Source: a virus. From it: a stretch of 54,983 bases of DNA. Numbering within the stretch: the first letter of the stretch is position 1; every line of letters begins with the position of its first letter. A program made the translations under genes and the position numbers. Below, in pieces: positions 1 to 9,531 of the stretch. The notes beneath the pieces were generated by a model. The model worked only from the letters and a program-made list of their open reading frames with translations. It was not told the DNA's origin and searched no databases. The DNA lies in IMG/VR virus record IMGVR_UViG_3300027708_000089, positions 1 through 54,983 of that record. One strand, written 5' to 3'.

Positions 1-300
1 ACACCAGTTACGCCACTTGGTCCGCTCGGGCCTTGTGGTCCAGTTACACCAGTTACGCCACTTGGTCCGCTCGGGCCTTGTGGTCCAGTTGCCCCAGTTG
101 CCCCAGTTGGTCCTTGTGGTCCAGTTACCCCGTGCGGGCCTTGTGGTCCAGTTGCCCCAGTTGCCCCAGTTGGTCCTTGTGGTCCAGTTACACCAGTTAC
201 GCCACTTGGTCCGCTCGGGCCTTGTGGTCCAGTTGCCCCAGTTGGTCCTTGTGGTCCAGTTACACCCGAAGGTCCTTGTGGGCCTTGTGGTCCTGCAGCA
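1..300 (-). repeat. Direct repeats encoding Gly-X-Y collagen triplets
   Basis: Imperfect 9- and 18-nt units (core GGGCCTTGTGGTCCAGTT on the plus strand) repeat across the first 300 bases. Read on the minus strand in the fibre frame they give Gly-Pro-Gln/Ser/Thr triplets. They are coding repeats, prone to slippage and length variation. Confidence 0.85.
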
Positions 301-3300
301 CCTAAACCGGGAGTAAATCCTAATGCAGTAGTTACATCTTGACTGGATAATACAACGGCACCGACCCGAGTGTTGAAACTATTAACACTGGCGCTGCCCG
401 GAATGTTATTCCAGTTTGTACCGTCATACAATACCAAATCTCCGACATGATATGTACTGGTTCCGAGACCTAGATTCTGCGTACCTGCGACTTGGACTAG
501 ATATTCCCAACCTGCGTCTGCTCCTACTTGATTTGCTGACAATGTAGGGGTATTAGTGCTAGCATCCCAAACACCTTTTAATGTAATGGATCCTGTAGCT
601 AATTGAACGTGTCTCCATATTCCAGATGCACTATCATATTGTAGAACATCACCGTTAGTCGGAGTAGCTGTGTCAACGTCTATTAAATCATTTAAGATAC
701 CTGTGTAGGCCAAATATTGTGTGGCTGTGTTGTCTCCTGGGAATTTTAATCCACCATCTGTATCAAACTGCCACTGACCAGCTCCTGGTACTGTAAGATT
801 AATTTTTTGAGCAGTTATGGTATAAGGAACATAACCATCTTGTGCATGATTGAGAGCATCGTTGGCAATGCCATATGTGGCATTTCCTGTTCCTATACCA
901 AATACACTGCCAGCACCACCACCATTGGCAATCTTTAAGGTATAGTTAACACCAGTGTTAGTATTTGATAAAGTCTGACCATCAAATGAGGAGTTGTTAG
1001 GGAATTTCAGTTTACCATCTGTGCCAAAGGTCCATGTCTGAGTAGCTGTTGATATACTATCAATAGTGGTAATGTTCACAGAATCTGTTAATTTAACAAT
1101 GCTACTCAAAACACCATCGCCACCTGCTATAACAGTTTGAGTAGTATCGGCAAAAATACCATTAACTGTGTATCCAGTGTTAAGCGTTCCTAATACAGTA
1201 ATCCAATCTTTTGATACTGATGTTCCACCATCCTGTGTAAATCCAATGCTGATCAGTCCAGTAGTTGTACTGACAGAAATAGTATACATACTATCTATAT
1301 GAGGAGTTTGACTGACCATGCCGCTGAAGTTAACATCTCCATACTGGGCATAATTAAATCCTTCTACACCGGCGTAAGTTAATCCAGATGAAGTTGAACC
1401 CACCTTGTTGTATATGCTACGGAATTCACCGTAGCCAGATCCCATGTAGATTTCACTATTAACAACAGTTGATGTTGACAACGTAACTGATGTTCCCAAC
1501 TCTGCACTATTGGCAACGCCAACACCGCCTGAATTTAATTTAGTCTCAAGTGGTAATGTTAAATTACCATCAGTACCAAATGTCCAAGTTGAAGTAGTAA
1601 CATAATCTGGACTGGTTTGAATAACAACCGGTGATTGCCATCCTGTGATAGCACCCGGAAGTTTAAGGGTTCCTGTTTCTTCAAATCTCCAAACATGTTC
1701 GCCGCCACCAGTGTTAGTAGTGACAAGTTGAATTACTTTATCCGCAAATTCAGCCTGATAACCGCCTAGATTAATTCCGCCATCGTCATCATATAGTCTA
1801 GCGCCATCTGGCAATGTTAATGTACCGTCTGTGCCAAATTTCCAAGTTGATGTCGTGCCCAAGTTTTTATTTTCAACAGTAAACCCTGTGGCACTAACAT
1901 AGGCCCAATTATATGCTGCACCACCGTTATCAATGTCCCCAATGGTTACAACCCCGGTATCAGGAACCCACATCAATTGGGCCCAGCGATCGCTAGTTAG
2001 ACTTAATCCATCTCCGGAGTTACCTGTAATACTGGTTACTGGATGGTTGGTGATACCTTCTTGAACTCTTGCGTATTTGAAACTGGCTCCGCCACTGGCT
2101 GTTGTCCAATATAAAACATTAGAATTTGTACTTACAGACAATACCTGTCCTGCTGTGCCCATAGTGTTTGGCAAAGCATATCCTGCTGGGAATGTCAAAG
2201 TTCCAGCGTTGTCAAATGTCCAAACATTGTCCATGCCACTGGAAACACTGACTGTAGCACTGGAATCAACTGTGCCTATAGTTGTGCCATCGACAGTCAA
2301 TCCTTCCAAGTAAGTGCTGATAGGTGGAATAACTGTGGGACTGGCATCAACCCATAGATCCGTGTATCTAATATACATGCGACCTTCTACACTGTTGTAC
2401 CATAAGCGTCCATTAGGAGCACGAGTTGGAGGAGTTTCACTGGCTACTGTATAGATAATACTGTTGCCATCAATATCAACAATATCACCAACATCGGTGC
2501 CAGTGGAAATTTCATGTACGATTGATGTTACCAAATTACCCTTACTGTCAACACTCCAGATACTAAAATTAGCATCAGTGTTGCTGCTGTTTAAGGCACT
2601 GTTGGCCATGTATGGACCGTTGTTATCAACGCCCACATACGCACTCAATACTTCATTTGCTGTATTTTGAACATTTTCTTTGATATAATCTAGTTCGGCA
2701 CCCACTGTTGATCTAATGGCAATTGTACTAGTGCCAGCGTCCAATGTATTGTTAGGGAATTTTGTGGTACCATCTGCGCCAAATGTCCAATCGTAATACG
2801 GGCTACCTTCAATCCCGGTTTGTATACGAACTTCATTATCAGAAGCCATAACATACGACCAATGTCCGGCAATTGCCGCATAAGTCCCGGTGCCTCCTGC
2901 TGATTGTAATACTATTGTTCCATAATTATGATCGGCAAGTAAATCAAATCCTAACTTACCACCATGGGGTATTGTTAAATTACCGTCAGCATCGAACAAC
3001 CATTCTAGGTGGCTTGCGCCATAGGCCTGCTCCGGACTCTTAATCTGTAAATGGGCACGATGATTGGCAGTTGTGTAATCACTACCATCTTTGTCAAAGT
3101 AAAAGTAACTGGTGTTGTTGTCGTTGATCTCACCGTAACTAATACCAATCCAATCAGCACCTGATCCAGTGCGGAACTCTAATCCTGTATATGGTGATGT
3201 TAGTTGTCCTATCTGTCCGTTATTGTTGGGGAAGTTTAATACACCATCGGTGTCAAATCGCCAAACATGATCGGCATTGGTACCAATTTCTACACCATTA

Positions 3301-5060
3301 CCGTTATCTGATTTAGGTAGTTTAACATAGTTGTAATCATCACCAAAGAATAACTCTGTGGTGCTGTTATTCTCTCTCATTATGTGGAAATGTGATCCGC
3401 TAGTAGGAGGAGTACATTGTTCAGGATGATTTCCAAACAATATTGTACCACGGTCTGTAGTCAAAGCAATACCGTCATTACCATTAGTATTACCACCTAT
3501 ACTATATCCGGTTGGCAATGTCAATGTACCAGAATTACTAAATGTCCAATTATTACCATTTGTTAACAGATTTATATTTCCATCGTTGGCAACAGTTATT
3601 TGATTATTAGTGAATACAAAATTTGCTGTATTGGCATTACCGCCCGGAGCACCTTGGTCACCTTTACTACCTACATAGCCAATGTCACCCTGTGATCCTA
3701 CATAGCCAGTATTTCCACGACTACCAGTATAACCTCGATCACCCTGTTCTCCAGTATTACCCTGAACTCCTTGTTCGCCTTGAACTCCCTGAACTCCCTG
3801 ATCACCCTTGGCCCCTTGAACTCCTTGAACTCCTTGTTCGCCTTGAACTCCCTGAACTCCTTGAGCACCGGTATTTCCTCGAAGACCTTGGTCGCCCTTA
3901 ATACCTTGTATACCGGGGTCGCCCTGTGGTCCAACAATGGCTCCAATATCATTCCATGTTTGAGCCACAGTGTTCCAGAACCATAAATTACCAGTATCCG
4001 TAACAATCCATCCATCACCCGGATTACCTGGAATTGGTAATCCTGCACTTGTACTTGTACTACCAATTAATGTAACTGAAATACCTTGAGCACCGGTAAA
4101 TCCTCTAACGCCTTGTGTTCCTGTATTACCTATTGCTCCTTGATCACCTGTTACACCAATAGGACCTTGGATACCCTGTGTTCCTGTGTTTCCTTGAACA
4201 CCCTGTGTTCCTGTATTTCCTTGAACACCTTGGATACCCTGTGTTCCTGTATTTCCTTGAACACCTTGGAAACCTCTACTACCAGTATAACCGTAACCTA
4301 TTTCGATGCCGTTTAAGTTGACAGAACCATTTACATATAAATTTTTCCATTGGCTGCTTGTGCTACCCAAATTTCGTAGATCCGTTTGATCAGGTACTAG
4401 ATCGGTAAAAACACTAATAGAATTAGTCGTAGTAGATAGATTGCTTAATTTATTAATTTTCCAAGTACTAGAACTACTTAATTCTGCGCCAAACGCAAAA
4501 CTTGTACCATTGTCTGTACCAATTTGATATTTTGCAGGGATGTGACCGGGTGTAGTAGGAGTTCCTTCTACAGACACTGTAAACTGTGCAGCAATACTGA
4601 TTCCGTTATTATAACCTCCAAATGCAATGTCAATAATACTGTCGCCAGCAAGTACATTGGTGTTTATTGCCGAAGTACCTCGTGATCTATAATAATTAAA
4701 ATTCGTAGCGCCTGGATTATTGTGATGTTGAGAAAATGTAAATCCTCCAACAGGAGAGTTATTATAACCATTGCTTACAATTACCAATGACGGAGAAGAA
4801 GAATTGTTACCAATTTGCAATACAGGGTATGGTGTAGAGGTAGTATAACTGATCGATGGTATCGAACTTAGTGTTGTACCTGTATTGGCATAATATGCTA
4901 ATCTTCCTTTTAGGCCAGAATTTACAATTCCTATGCCACCTGTGCCAGTAGCTGTACTCAAATATGCAAAATTATTATTAACCTTAATAAATGCAGATCT
5001 TAGACTATCACCATTGCCTGCGTTTGCACTCGATCCTGTGTTGATATATTGAATAGTCAT
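1..5060 (-). CDS. Giant collagen-like tail-fibre/virion protein (3' end outside window)
   Basis: An open minus-strand frame runs from an ATG at 5060 off the left edge, at least 1686 codons. Residues about 1-255 form a Ser/Thr/Asn-rich N-terminal domain. Gly-X-Y tracts follow at about residues 257-330, 387-470 and from about 1587 to the edge ([13 protein letters not shown] type). Between the last two tracts the motif W-x-F-x-x-D/T-G-x-L recurs ten times; the Trp codons end at 773, 1034, 1586, 1691, 1844, 2222, 2789, 3002, 3263 and 3548, all in the same frame. Collagen-like triple helices and such repeats are typical of trimeric phage fibres, so a distal tail or head fibre is likely. A GTGAAGGAC Shine-Dalgarno lies about 8 nt before the ATG. 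The exact role and receptor are unknown. Confidence 0.85.
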   Translation of the reverse strand, partial: MTIQYINTGSSANAGNGDSLRSAFIKVNNNFAYLSTATGTGGIGIVNSGLKGRLAYYANTGTTLSSIPSISYTTSTPYPVLQIGNNSSSPSLVIVSNGYNNSPVGGFTFSQHHNNPGATNFNYYRSRGTSAINTNVLAGDSIIDIAFGGYNNGISIAAQFTVSVEGTPTTPGHIPAKYQIGTDNGTSFAFGAELSSSSTWKINKLSNLSTTTNSISVFTDLVPDQTDLRNLGSTSSQWKNLYVNGSVNLNGIEIGYGYTGSRGFQGVQGNTGTQGIQGVQGNTGTQGVQGNTGTQGIQGPIGVTGDQGAIGNTGTQGVRGFTGAQGISVTLIGSTSTSAGLPIPGNPGDGWIVTDTGNLWFWNTVAQTWNDIGAIVGPQGDPGIQGIKGDQGLRGNTGAQGVQGVQGEQGVQGVQGAKGDQGVQGVQGEQGVQGNTGEQGDRGYTGSRGNTGYVGSQGDIGYVGSKGDQGAPGGNANTANFVFTNNQITVANDGNINLLTNGNNWTFSNSGTLTLPTGYSIGGNTNGNDGIALTTDRGTILFGNHPEQCTPPTSGSHFHIMRENNSTTELFFGDDYNYVKLPKSDNGNGVEIGTNADHVWRFDTDGVLNFPNNNGQIGQLTSPYTGLEFRTGSGADWIGISYGEINDNNTSYFYFDKDGSDYTTANHRAHLQIKSPEQAYGASHLEWLFDADGNLTIPHGGKLGFDLLADHNYGTIVLQSAGGTGTYAAIAGHWSYVMASDNEVRIQTGIEGSPYYDWTFGADGTTKFPNNTLDAGTSTIAIRSTVGAELDYIKENVQNTANEVLSAYVGVDNNGPYMANSALNSSNTDANFSIWSVDSKGNLVTSIVHEISTGTDVGDIVDIDGNSIIYTVASETPPTRAPNGRLWYNSVEGRMYIRYTDLWVDASPTVIPPISTYLEGLTVDGTTIGTVDSSATVSVSSGMDNVWTFDNAGTLTFPAGYALPNTMGTAGQVLSVSTNSNVLYWTTASGGASFKYARVQEGITNHPVTSITGNSGDGLSLTSDRWAQLMWVPDTGVVTIGDIDNGGAAYNWAYVSATGFTVENKNLGTTSTWKFGTDGTLTLPDGARLYDDDGGINLGGYQAEFADKVIQLVTTNTGGGEHVWRFEETGTLKLPGAITGWQSPVVIQTSPDYVTTSTWTFGTDGNLTLPLETKLNSGGVGVANSAELGTSVTLSTSTVVNSEIYMGSGYGEFRSIYNKVGSTSSGLTYAGVEGFNYAQYGDVNFSGMVSQTPHIDSMYTISVSTTTGLISIGFTQDGGTSVSKDWITVLGTLNTGYTVNGIFADTTQTVIAGGDGVLSSIVKLTDSVNITTIDSISTATQTWTFGTDGKLKFPNNSSFDGQTLSNTNTGVNYTLKIANGGGAGSVFGIGTGNATYGIANDALNHAQDGYVPYTITAQKINLTVPGAGQWQFDTDGGLKFPGDNTATQYLAYTGILNDLIDVDTATPTNGDVLQYDSASGIWRHVQLATGSITLKGVWDASTNTPTLSANQVGADAGWEYLVQVAGTQNLGLGTSTYHVGDLVLYDGTNWNNIPGSASVNSFNTRVGAVVLSSQDVTTALGFTPGLGAAGPQGPQGPSGVTGPQGPTGATGPQGPSGPSGVTGVTGPQGPTGATGATGPQGPHGVTGPQGPTGATGATGPQGPSGPSGVTGVTGPQGPSGPSGVTG

Positions 5061-5185
5061 TGTCTGTCCTTCACTTCTTTAGAATTTTGAGGGTTGGCTG
5101 GATTTACCAGACTGGAATGGATAATAGTAGATTGGCTCATACCACTATTTAGTTTGGATTTTTATAATCCAAACGTAAATACTCA

Positions 5186-5473
5186 ATGTTCTTATCAACA
5201 AAAAAAATTACTGTACAATATATTAGAAAAAGCAATCTAGGGGTTGAACACTCCTACTCGAGAACAAAGACCATAGCTGTATTTGAATGCAACTGTTGTA
5301 AATCTGTTTTTGAAAGAGCTTTAGGAAAAATGGATCATCGTAGAGTTAGCAATGACTACCAACATGTCTGTGCGAATTGTAATCCAAAACAATTCGCACA
5401 GGCAAGAGGTGTAGAGAATAGGAGATTATGGAATATATCTGTGGACAGCGACTTAAAAATAAGCAAGTTATAG
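5186..5473 (+). CDS. Small zinc-ribbon protein, function unknown
   Basis: 95 aa. It has two Cys pairs, CNCC at about residue 36 and CANC at about residue 61, spaced like a zinc ribbon. The N-terminus is basic and no catalytic motif is visible. The ATG lies 6 nt after a TAAATACT element and has no clear Shine-Dalgarno. Just upstream is a TTTGGAT/ATCCAAA hairpin. It sits alone between the fibre gene on the opposite strand and the HNH gene, and could be a remnant DNA-binding module of a mobile nuclease. Confidence 0.55.
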   Translation: MFLSTKKITVQYIRKSNLGVEHSYSRTKTIAVFECNCCKSVFERALGKMDHRRVSNDYQHVCANCNPKQFAQARGVENRRLWNISVDSDLKISKL

Positions 5474-5475
5474 CA

Positions 5476-5504
5476 TTGACTTTACCGGTATTCCATGCTA
5501 TAAT
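5476..5504 (+). promoter_or_regulatory. Sigma-70 promoter of the HNH gene
   Basis: TTGACT, 17-nt spacer, TATAAT; 34 nt before the ATG at 5539. Confidence 0.85.
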
Positions 5505-5538
5505 AAATATTATGGAACAATAACCAAGTAGTAAAATC

Positions 5539-6051
5539 ATGTCCGCAACATTAATCCTTAACGCCGATGCAAGTCCAATCTCCGTACTTCCACTGAGTAC
5601 AATCAGCTGGGAAGAAGCAATTCGTTACCTAGTAACAGATAAAGCTACGGTTTTGGAATGGTATGACGACTGGATTGTTCACAGTGAATACTGGGAAACC
5701 CGTGTTCCTGCAGTTATGATCTTGAAAGAATACCAAAAGAAAAAGACTGGAGTAAGGTTTTCTAAACATAACGTATTCTTACGTGATGAATACAAATGCC
5801 AATACTGCGGTGATGATGTAACTCATAAAGCCGCCACATTGGATCATGTACTGCCAACAAGTCATGGTGGTAAAACTACCTATGAAAATACCTGCTGTGC
5901 ATGTACAGACTGTAATGCTAACAAAGGCAACAATAAAAAAATTGTTCCCAAAGTCAAGCCTTATAAGCCTACGTACTTCCAATTGGTTGACAAGCGTAAG
6001 AAGATGAAATTCCACTTACAACACCCAAGTTGGGAAATGTACTTAACATAA
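5539..6051 (+). CDS. HNH endonuclease
   Basis: 170 aa. The C-terminal half is a classic HNH domain: CQYCG at about residue 92, LDHVLPTSHGG (catalytic His) at about 107-117, then TCCACTDCNANKGN at about 122-135, so two zinc-binding Cys pairs flank the His-Asn-His core. The N-terminal 80 residues (ILNADASPISVLPLS, RVPAVMIL) match the phage/cyanobacterial HNH group found as free-standing genes. It probably makes DNA breaks, either for homing or in DNA packaging and metabolism. It has its own sigma-70 promoter and a terminator directly after the stop, so it is a monocistronic unit. Confidence 0.9.
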   Translation: MSATLILNADASPISVLPLSTISWEEAIRYLVTDKATVLEWYDDWIVHSEYWETRVPAVMILKEYQKKKTGVRFSKHNVFLRDEYKCQYCGDDVTHKAATLDHVLPTSHGGKTTYENTCCACTDCNANKGNNKKIVPKVKPYKPTYFQLVDKRKKMKFHLQHPSWEMYLT

Positions 6052-6076
6052 AAAAAGCGCCCTGGGCGCTTTTTTA
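6051..6076. terminator. Bidirectional intrinsic terminator
   Basis: A-tract, GCGCCC stem, GGGCGC stem and T-tract form a symmetric hairpin. It serves the HNH gene on the plus strand and the ligase/IF-1 operon on the minus strand, whose last stop codon overlaps it. Confidence 0.9.
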
Positions 6077-6286
6077 TTGGCTGTGTTTTAGGACGTCAAA
6101 TAGTGTGCCGTATTCGTATCTAGCCCAATCTTCCATATCAACATATGTGTTTATTTCACGTCGATAGACTGTCTTTAACCAAACTCTTTTATTGTGTATT
6201 TTAACAGGACGCCAAGCAAACCACTTTGCCCAAAGTAATACTTCTATCTTCCTAAAGACAAACGTGTCGCTTGGTCCGGGATGCAT
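6074..6286 (-). CDS. Hypothetical protein, last gene of ligase operon
   Basis: 70 aa, Trp-, Arg- and Lys-rich (e.g. WAKWFAWRPVKI) with an acidic C-terminal third. No family recognised. The ATG is one nucleotide after the IF-1 stop, so it is translationally linked. The stop codon lies in the bidirectional terminator. Confidence 0.6.
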   Translation of the reverse strand: MHPGPSDTFVFRKIEVLLWAKWFAWRPVKIHNKRVWLKTVYRREINTYVDMEDWARYEYGTLFDVLKHSQ

Positions 6287-6287
6287 A

Positions 6288-6506
6288 TCAGCGTTCGCGA
6301 TACACTATTCGGCACTTTGACAAGTCATAAGGACTTAACTCAATACGTACCTTATCACCTGTGAGGATTTGGATTTTATTTTGACGCATCCTGCCACTGA
6401 TGTGTCCCAAGACAATTGGCCCGTGCGCCAACTTTATTCTGAACATTGCATTTGGCAAGACTTCCTCTACTATGCCTTCTGCTGTTATTGCTTCCTCTTT
6501 GCTCAC
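6288..6506 (-). CDS. infA: Translation initiation factor IF-1 homologue
   Basis: 72 aa, the same length as bacterial IF-1. It aligns end to end by eye with the S1/OB fold: [14 protein letters not shown], then [17 protein letters not shown], then [21 protein letters not shown], matching LPNAMFRV..GHISGKMR..ELSPYDLTRGRI of proteobacterial IF-1. IF-1 occupies the ribosomal A site during initiation and favours initiator tRNA selection. The start is GTG, preceded by AAGGAG about 11 nt upstream and one base after the stop of the preceding ORF. It is third in the ligase operon. IF-1 is not a usual phage gene; it may bias host ribosomes toward phage messages (inference). Cys replaces the usual Gly/Lys near the C-terminus. 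Confidence 0.93.
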   Translation of the reverse strand: MSKEEAITAEGIVEEVLPNAMFRIKLAHGPIVLGHISGRMRQNKIQILTGDKVRIELSPYDLSKCRIVYRER

Positions 6507-6749
6507 TTAAACAGTTTCTCCTTTTAGGCCTTTGATCACTAGATCTTTGGCACGTTTATTTAACGATCTTTCTTCTTCAGCTAACATCATTTCAACCATT
6601 ATCTTGGTATATTCAGTTATAGCTAGGATACCTTCGTCGGTCCAACGACTATAATCAGATCCTACGGAACTGTGGTAATAATACCTACGATTCTCTGCTA
6701 GGGCATGTATGCCTGCATAAAGTGTATCTTTAAGAGCCAGTTGTTCCAT
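6507..6749 (-). CDS. Conserved small phage protein between ligase and IF-1
   Basis: 80 aa from the ATG at 6749, chosen because it sits next to the ligase stop (6751) rather than deep inside the ligase gene. Sequence features are LYAGIHALAENRRYYYHSS and a charged helical C-terminus. Similar small ORFs occur in T4-like cyanophages as far as I recall; no function is known. It is co-transcribed with ligase and IF-1. Confidence 0.7.
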   Translation of the reverse strand: MEQLALKDTLYAGIHALAENRRYYYHSSVGSDYSRWTDEGILAITEYTKIMVEMMLAEEERSLNKRAKDLVIKGLKGETV

Positions 6750-6750
6750 A

Positions 6751-8046
6751 TTAAATCTTCTCGCCAGCCACGAAGCCGCGGAATCGGAGAAAACGCGGGA
6801 AGCGAAGACTATAAGTTCCGTCTTGATTCTGTGTAATAGCATCTGCTCTCACTTCAACAATTTGACCAGGGAGACTATCACGATTAGCCCAAAACTCAAT
6901 TCGATCACTATCGCTAAAGCCACTACCAACATTGACGACGATAGTCTTTCCGTCGTCCACACCAGAACAGACCAGTGCCCCAAGGCGGCCCTCATTTTTT
7001 CCAGTACCTTCTTCAACATCTGTGACCTCTAAAGACACTTCAATAAACGGCTTCATCTTGAGCCAGCTTGCACTGCGTTTTGATTCGTAGATTGCATCTA
7101 GATCTTTGATCATGATGCCTTCGAAACCTGCTTCGATAGCATCTAGGTTGTATTGTTTAAATTCTAGCTCCCCAACATAGCTGTCTAGATCAATTTCTTT
7201 TTGTGGAATGATGTCAATGCTGCCTACCTTGTCCAGTGTGGTTTTCATACTGCGTAGCAAATTACTACGGCGTTTCTGTCCTAGAACACTTTTGCCAATT
7301 TGGAATTCGCTAAGTGGAAGGATGTCAAATGCCATAAGGCGAGCATCACCCGCATCAGCATTGCTCTTACGATGCACCTGCTTCATCAATGCTTGGAAAC
7401 TGCTACTAACAACTTCTCCATCAATGACAATACTGCGTTCAAACAAATTGATGTTGGCTTCGATAGAGCTAGTGATATGTCCAAAGTTTTCTAGTACTTT
7501 GCCGTTGCGACTGTACATTGTTGCGGTTTTAGCAACGGAGTCGATGATAGTCAGTACACGGACACCGTCCAACTTGGGTTCAAGCAGCTTTTTGCCTACG
7601 ATCTTTTTCTCGTGATTGGCACCATCGTGTGCCAACATGCACTCGAACAAAGGTACCGCGTTCTTTTTAATCTTGTTAACGGTCTTTTCACTAACACCGC
7701 AACGTAGGTCTTTGATAAGGATACGACGATACCAGCCGTTCCATTGTTTCTCTGTGCTGGCAGACAGGGCCAATTCAATTGCTGAACGAGCGTCATCACC
7801 TGTGAGCTGTCGTGTTGACAGTAGGTGGCATAATTCTTTAAAGGCTTCCCAGGGAAGTCCTTGTCCATCTGGACCAGTAAATGTAGGAACTTTCTTGACA
7901 CCAAATGTAATAAATGGGCTAAGTGCTAGATTAAAGCCTTCGAACAATTCTGTATTGTCCATTTGGGCTTCTATGATAGCTTCTTTGTTAAGGCGACTAG
8001 AGTGATCTTCCAAAGAAGAAATAACCAGATAGCAAGGATCGATCAT
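6751..8046 (-). CDS. 30: ATP-dependent DNA ligase (T4 gp30 type)
   Basis: 431 aa. It has an N-terminal helical domain (1-140), then nucleotidyltransferase motifs: KLDG with the lysine nucleophile K158, DGEVV at about 209, EGIMIK at 309-314 and SWLKMK at about 327-332. A C-terminal OB domain contains GRLGALVC and ends FPRFLRFR. It seals nicks during replication, recombination and repair. The length is near the 487 aa of T4 ligase, with a slightly shorter N-terminus. It is the first gene of a four-gene minus operon (ligase, 80-aa ORF, IF-1, 70-aa ORF) driven by the promoter at 8078-8106. Confidence 0.95.
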   Translation of the reverse strand: MIDPCYLVISSLEDHSSRLNKEAIIEAQMDNTELFEGFNLALSPFITFGVKKVPTFTGPDGQGLPWEAFKELCHLLSTRQLTGDDARSAIELALSASTEKQWNGWYRRILIKDLRCGVSEKTVNKIKKNAVPLFECMLAHDGANHEKKIVGKKLLEPKLDGVRVLTIIDSVAKTATMYSRNGKVLENFGHITSSIEANINLFERSIVIDGEVVSSSFQALMKQVHRKSNADAGDARLMAFDILPLSEFQIGKSVLGQKRRSNLLRSMKTTLDKVGSIDIIPQKEIDLDSYVGELEFKQYNLDAIEAGFEGIMIKDLDAIYESKRSASWLKMKPFIEVSLEVTDVEEGTGKNEGRLGALVCSGVDDGKTIVVNVGSGFSDSDRIEFWANRDSLPGQIVEVRADAITQNQDGTYSLRFPRFLRFRGFVAGEKI

Positions 8047-8077
8047 ATTTAGAGTGTGTTTGTGTTAAACATAGCTT

Positions 8078-8106
8078 ATTATACAGCAATTTTAACAGGC
8101 TGTCAA
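8078..8106 (-). promoter_or_regulatory. Sigma-70 promoter of ligase/IF-1 operon
   Basis: On the minus strand TTGACA (8101-8106), 17-nt spacer, TATAAT (8078-8083), 31 nt before the ligase ATG. Confidence 0.9.
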
Positions 8107-8120
8107 GTGATTTTTACCAC

Positions 8121-8450
8121 TTAAATGGAGAAACTACTACCGCAACCGCATGTACTCTCAGCATTTGGGTTATTAATTACAAAACTACTGCCCATCAGTT
8201 CTTCTTTATAATCAATGTTAGCACCTTGTAGGTATTGCATACTCATTGCATCTACCAATACTCTAAAATCTCCAATTGAGAATTCAAAGTCGTCTTCGTT
8301 CTTTTCTTCGTCAAAGGTAAAACCGTAGCTAAATCCACTGCATCCACCGCCCTGTACAAATGTCCGTAATGACAGTTTGGGATTATTTTCCTGCATTAAT
8401 AGGTCAGTTATCTTTTCTTTTGCGGCTGCTGTAATATCGATCATACTCAT
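8121..8450 (-). CDS. erpA: ErpA/IscA-type iron-sulfur carrier (A-type)
   Basis: 109 aa from the ATG at 8450; the longer upstream extension does not match the family. A-type carrier signatures are complete: [13 protein letters not shown] with C37, and the terminus [16 protein letters not shown] with C101 and C103, the three Fe-S ligands. The terminus is essentially that of proteobacterial ErpA. The protein would take a 2Fe-2S or 4Fe-4S cluster from a scaffold and pass it to apoproteins; the two radical SAM proteins at 20.7-23.6 kb are possible local clients (inference). It lies upstream of the ligase promoter on the same strand. Acquisition from a bacterial host is likely. Confidence 0.92.
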   Translation of the reverse strand: MSMIDITAAAKEKITDLLMQENNPKLSLRTFVQGGGCSGFSYGFTFDEEKNEDDFEFSIGDFRVLVDAMSMQYLQGANIDYKEELMGSSFVINNPNAESTCGCGSSFSI

Positions 8451-8458
8451 ATTTACAC

Positions 8459-8466
8459 TATAAATA
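8459..8466 (+). promoter_or_regulatory. T4-type late promoter element TATAAATA
   Basis: Exact TATAAATA on the plus strand, 18 nt before the ATG at 8485 and just before an AGGAG Shine-Dalgarno. T4 late promoters need only this -10 element. Assignment is by consensus match alone. Confidence 0.5.
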
Positions 8467-8484
8467 TCCAAGCAGGAGAAAAAC

Positions 8485-8643
8485 ATGGAAAAATACATGG
8501 ACGACTTTCAGAACTACAAACGATTTACATCTAAATGCAAATGTGGGTGTCCTGCACACTGCAATCATGGCTGTACCAAATGCGAATACTGCCCAGACTG
8601 TGAATGTCCGGTCTGCATCAAACTAGACAAAAGGGGCGATTGA
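8485..8643 (+). CDS. 52-aa cysteine-rich zinc-binding micro-protein
   Basis: Too short for many gene callers. After an acidic N-terminus ([14 protein letters not shown]) the protein carries nine Cys and two His within about 30 residues: [13 protein letters not shown], then [12 protein letters not shown]. Tight zinc binding is likely. An AGGAG Shine-Dalgarno lies 6 nt before the ATG. The stop codon overlaps the next start (TGATG), so it is coupled to the following gene. Function unknown. Confidence 0.7.
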   Translation: MEKYMDDFQNYKRFTSKCKCGCPAHCNHGCTKCEYCPDCECPVCIKLDKRGD

Positions 8644-8993
8644 TGTCCTACTGGTCCAGAAACGATACCAAAGAATGGATAGCACAGCTCGAACATAGGA
8701 TCGAAGACATTGACTATTACTTAGACAGAACAGTGGCATGGTGTGAAGAATACGGTATATATGACAACAAGGTTGTTTTTATGTGCAGTTTCCTTACCTG
8801 CATCTGGGTAAGTCATATGCGAGATGAACCCATTACATTTACAGAATTAATGGAAATGTTAGGCGTCAAGGAATGGGAAGGTGGGGAAGAAAAAATATAT
8901 GAGCTAGACGACCGTTGGGCCGTATTAGATCATCATGAATTTTTAGAACAGGTTGTGGAAAAGTTCAATGAGGACGATTTTGACAGTTTATGA
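8643..8993 (+). CDS. Hypothetical acidic protein coupled to Cys-rich micro-protein
   Basis: 116 aa. The start ATG at 8643 is inside the preceding stop (TGATG). Acidic and Trp-rich, with predicted helices (EWIAQLEHRIEDIDYYLD) and a central hydrophobic stretch, VVFMCSFLTCIWVSH. No family recognised. Its 3' end overlaps the convergent gene by 6 nt. Confidence 0.65.
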   Translation: MSYWSRNDTKEWIAQLEHRIEDIDYYLDRTVAWCEEYGIYDNKVVFMCSFLTCIWVSHMRDEPITFTELMEMLGVKEWEGGEEKIYELDDRWAVLDHHEFLEQVVEKFNEDDFDSL

Positions 8994-9233
8994 ATAGTCC
9001 TTGACCGGACCGCCATGAACTTCACTCTTGGATTTGCGGCCTTTTAGTGGGTGGCCGCTACCTTTAACACCCTGCTTGCCGGTACCGTCAGTATGTCCAG
9101 TATCATGCTTTAACATTCCGTTGCTTACGCATTGTGCATAACGTACATTGCTTAAACGGCTATGCCCTACAGAGCATTGACTTTGTGTGGGCGTGGCCAA
9201 TTTCTTTTCAGATAGTAGTTCTGTAATTTTCAT
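8988..9233 (-). CDS. Small basic protein with CTS-like N-terminus
   Basis: 81 aa. The start at 9233 is chosen because its ATG overlaps the upstream TGA (ATGA). The N-terminus MKITELLSEKK resembles T4 capsid-targeting sequences (MK..EfI.EA) with a possible prohead-protease site LSE. The rest is basic, with GHSRLSN and GSGHPLKGRKSKSE. It may be an internal head protein (inference); otherwise unknown. Confidence 0.6.
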   Translation of the reverse strand: MKITELLSEKKLATPTQSQCSVGHSRLSNVRYAQCVSNGMLKHDTGHTDGTGKQGVKGSGHPLKGRKSKSEVHGGPVKDYS

Positions 9234-9523
9234 TCGCAATTCCATTTGCGTAAAGCCAAGGCTTTGCGTGTTGGTTCACCGTTGGGTTTCTTCATAGGAC
9301 CATCTACTCCGCCCATTCTAGCACAGAAGCTCTTACGGCGTTTAGCCGCTTTACTTCCTGCTTTTAATTTGCTAGGTTTAGTAGTCACTGCTGTCTGTAG
9401 ATGGCTACCTGGATGTTCTCTACGATAAGAAGCAACTCCTTTGGCGTTTAGGCCGCCGGATTTGCTTTTACCTGCTTTGCGGTGCCAGGCCGCTGATTCG
9501 TCAATAAATTCGTGTGCTCGCAT
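9230..9523 (-). CDS. Basic phage protein, conserved C-terminal domain, CTS-like N-terminus
   Basis: 97 aa, strongly basic. N-terminus MRAHEFIDESAA fits the T4 internal-head-protein targeting pattern with a candidate gp21-type cleavage site at IDE. The C-terminal part (residues about 55-97) is a compact conserved block with KRRKSFCARMGGVDGPMKKP and ALALRKWNC, which I recall from marine phage and environmental proteins (possibly annotated DUF6321; uncertain). Coupled by ATGA to the downstream gene. Confidence 0.7.
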   Translation of the reverse strand: MRAHEFIDESAAWHRKAGKSKSGGLNAKGVASYRREHPGSHLQTAVTTKPSKLKAGSKAAKRRKSFCARMGGVDGPMKKPNGEPTRKALALRKWNCE

Positions 9524-9531
9524 TCATTTAT

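Noticed and set aside
1-300. Repeated 9/18-nt units resembling a CRISPR or minisatellite
   Set aside because: No unique spacers; the units read through as in-frame Gly-X-Y codons of the fibre gene.
3623-4316. Plus-strand and off-frame ORFs opposite the collagen tracts (up to 122 aa)
   Set aside because: They are compositional shadows of the repetitive fibre frame, without ribosome sites.
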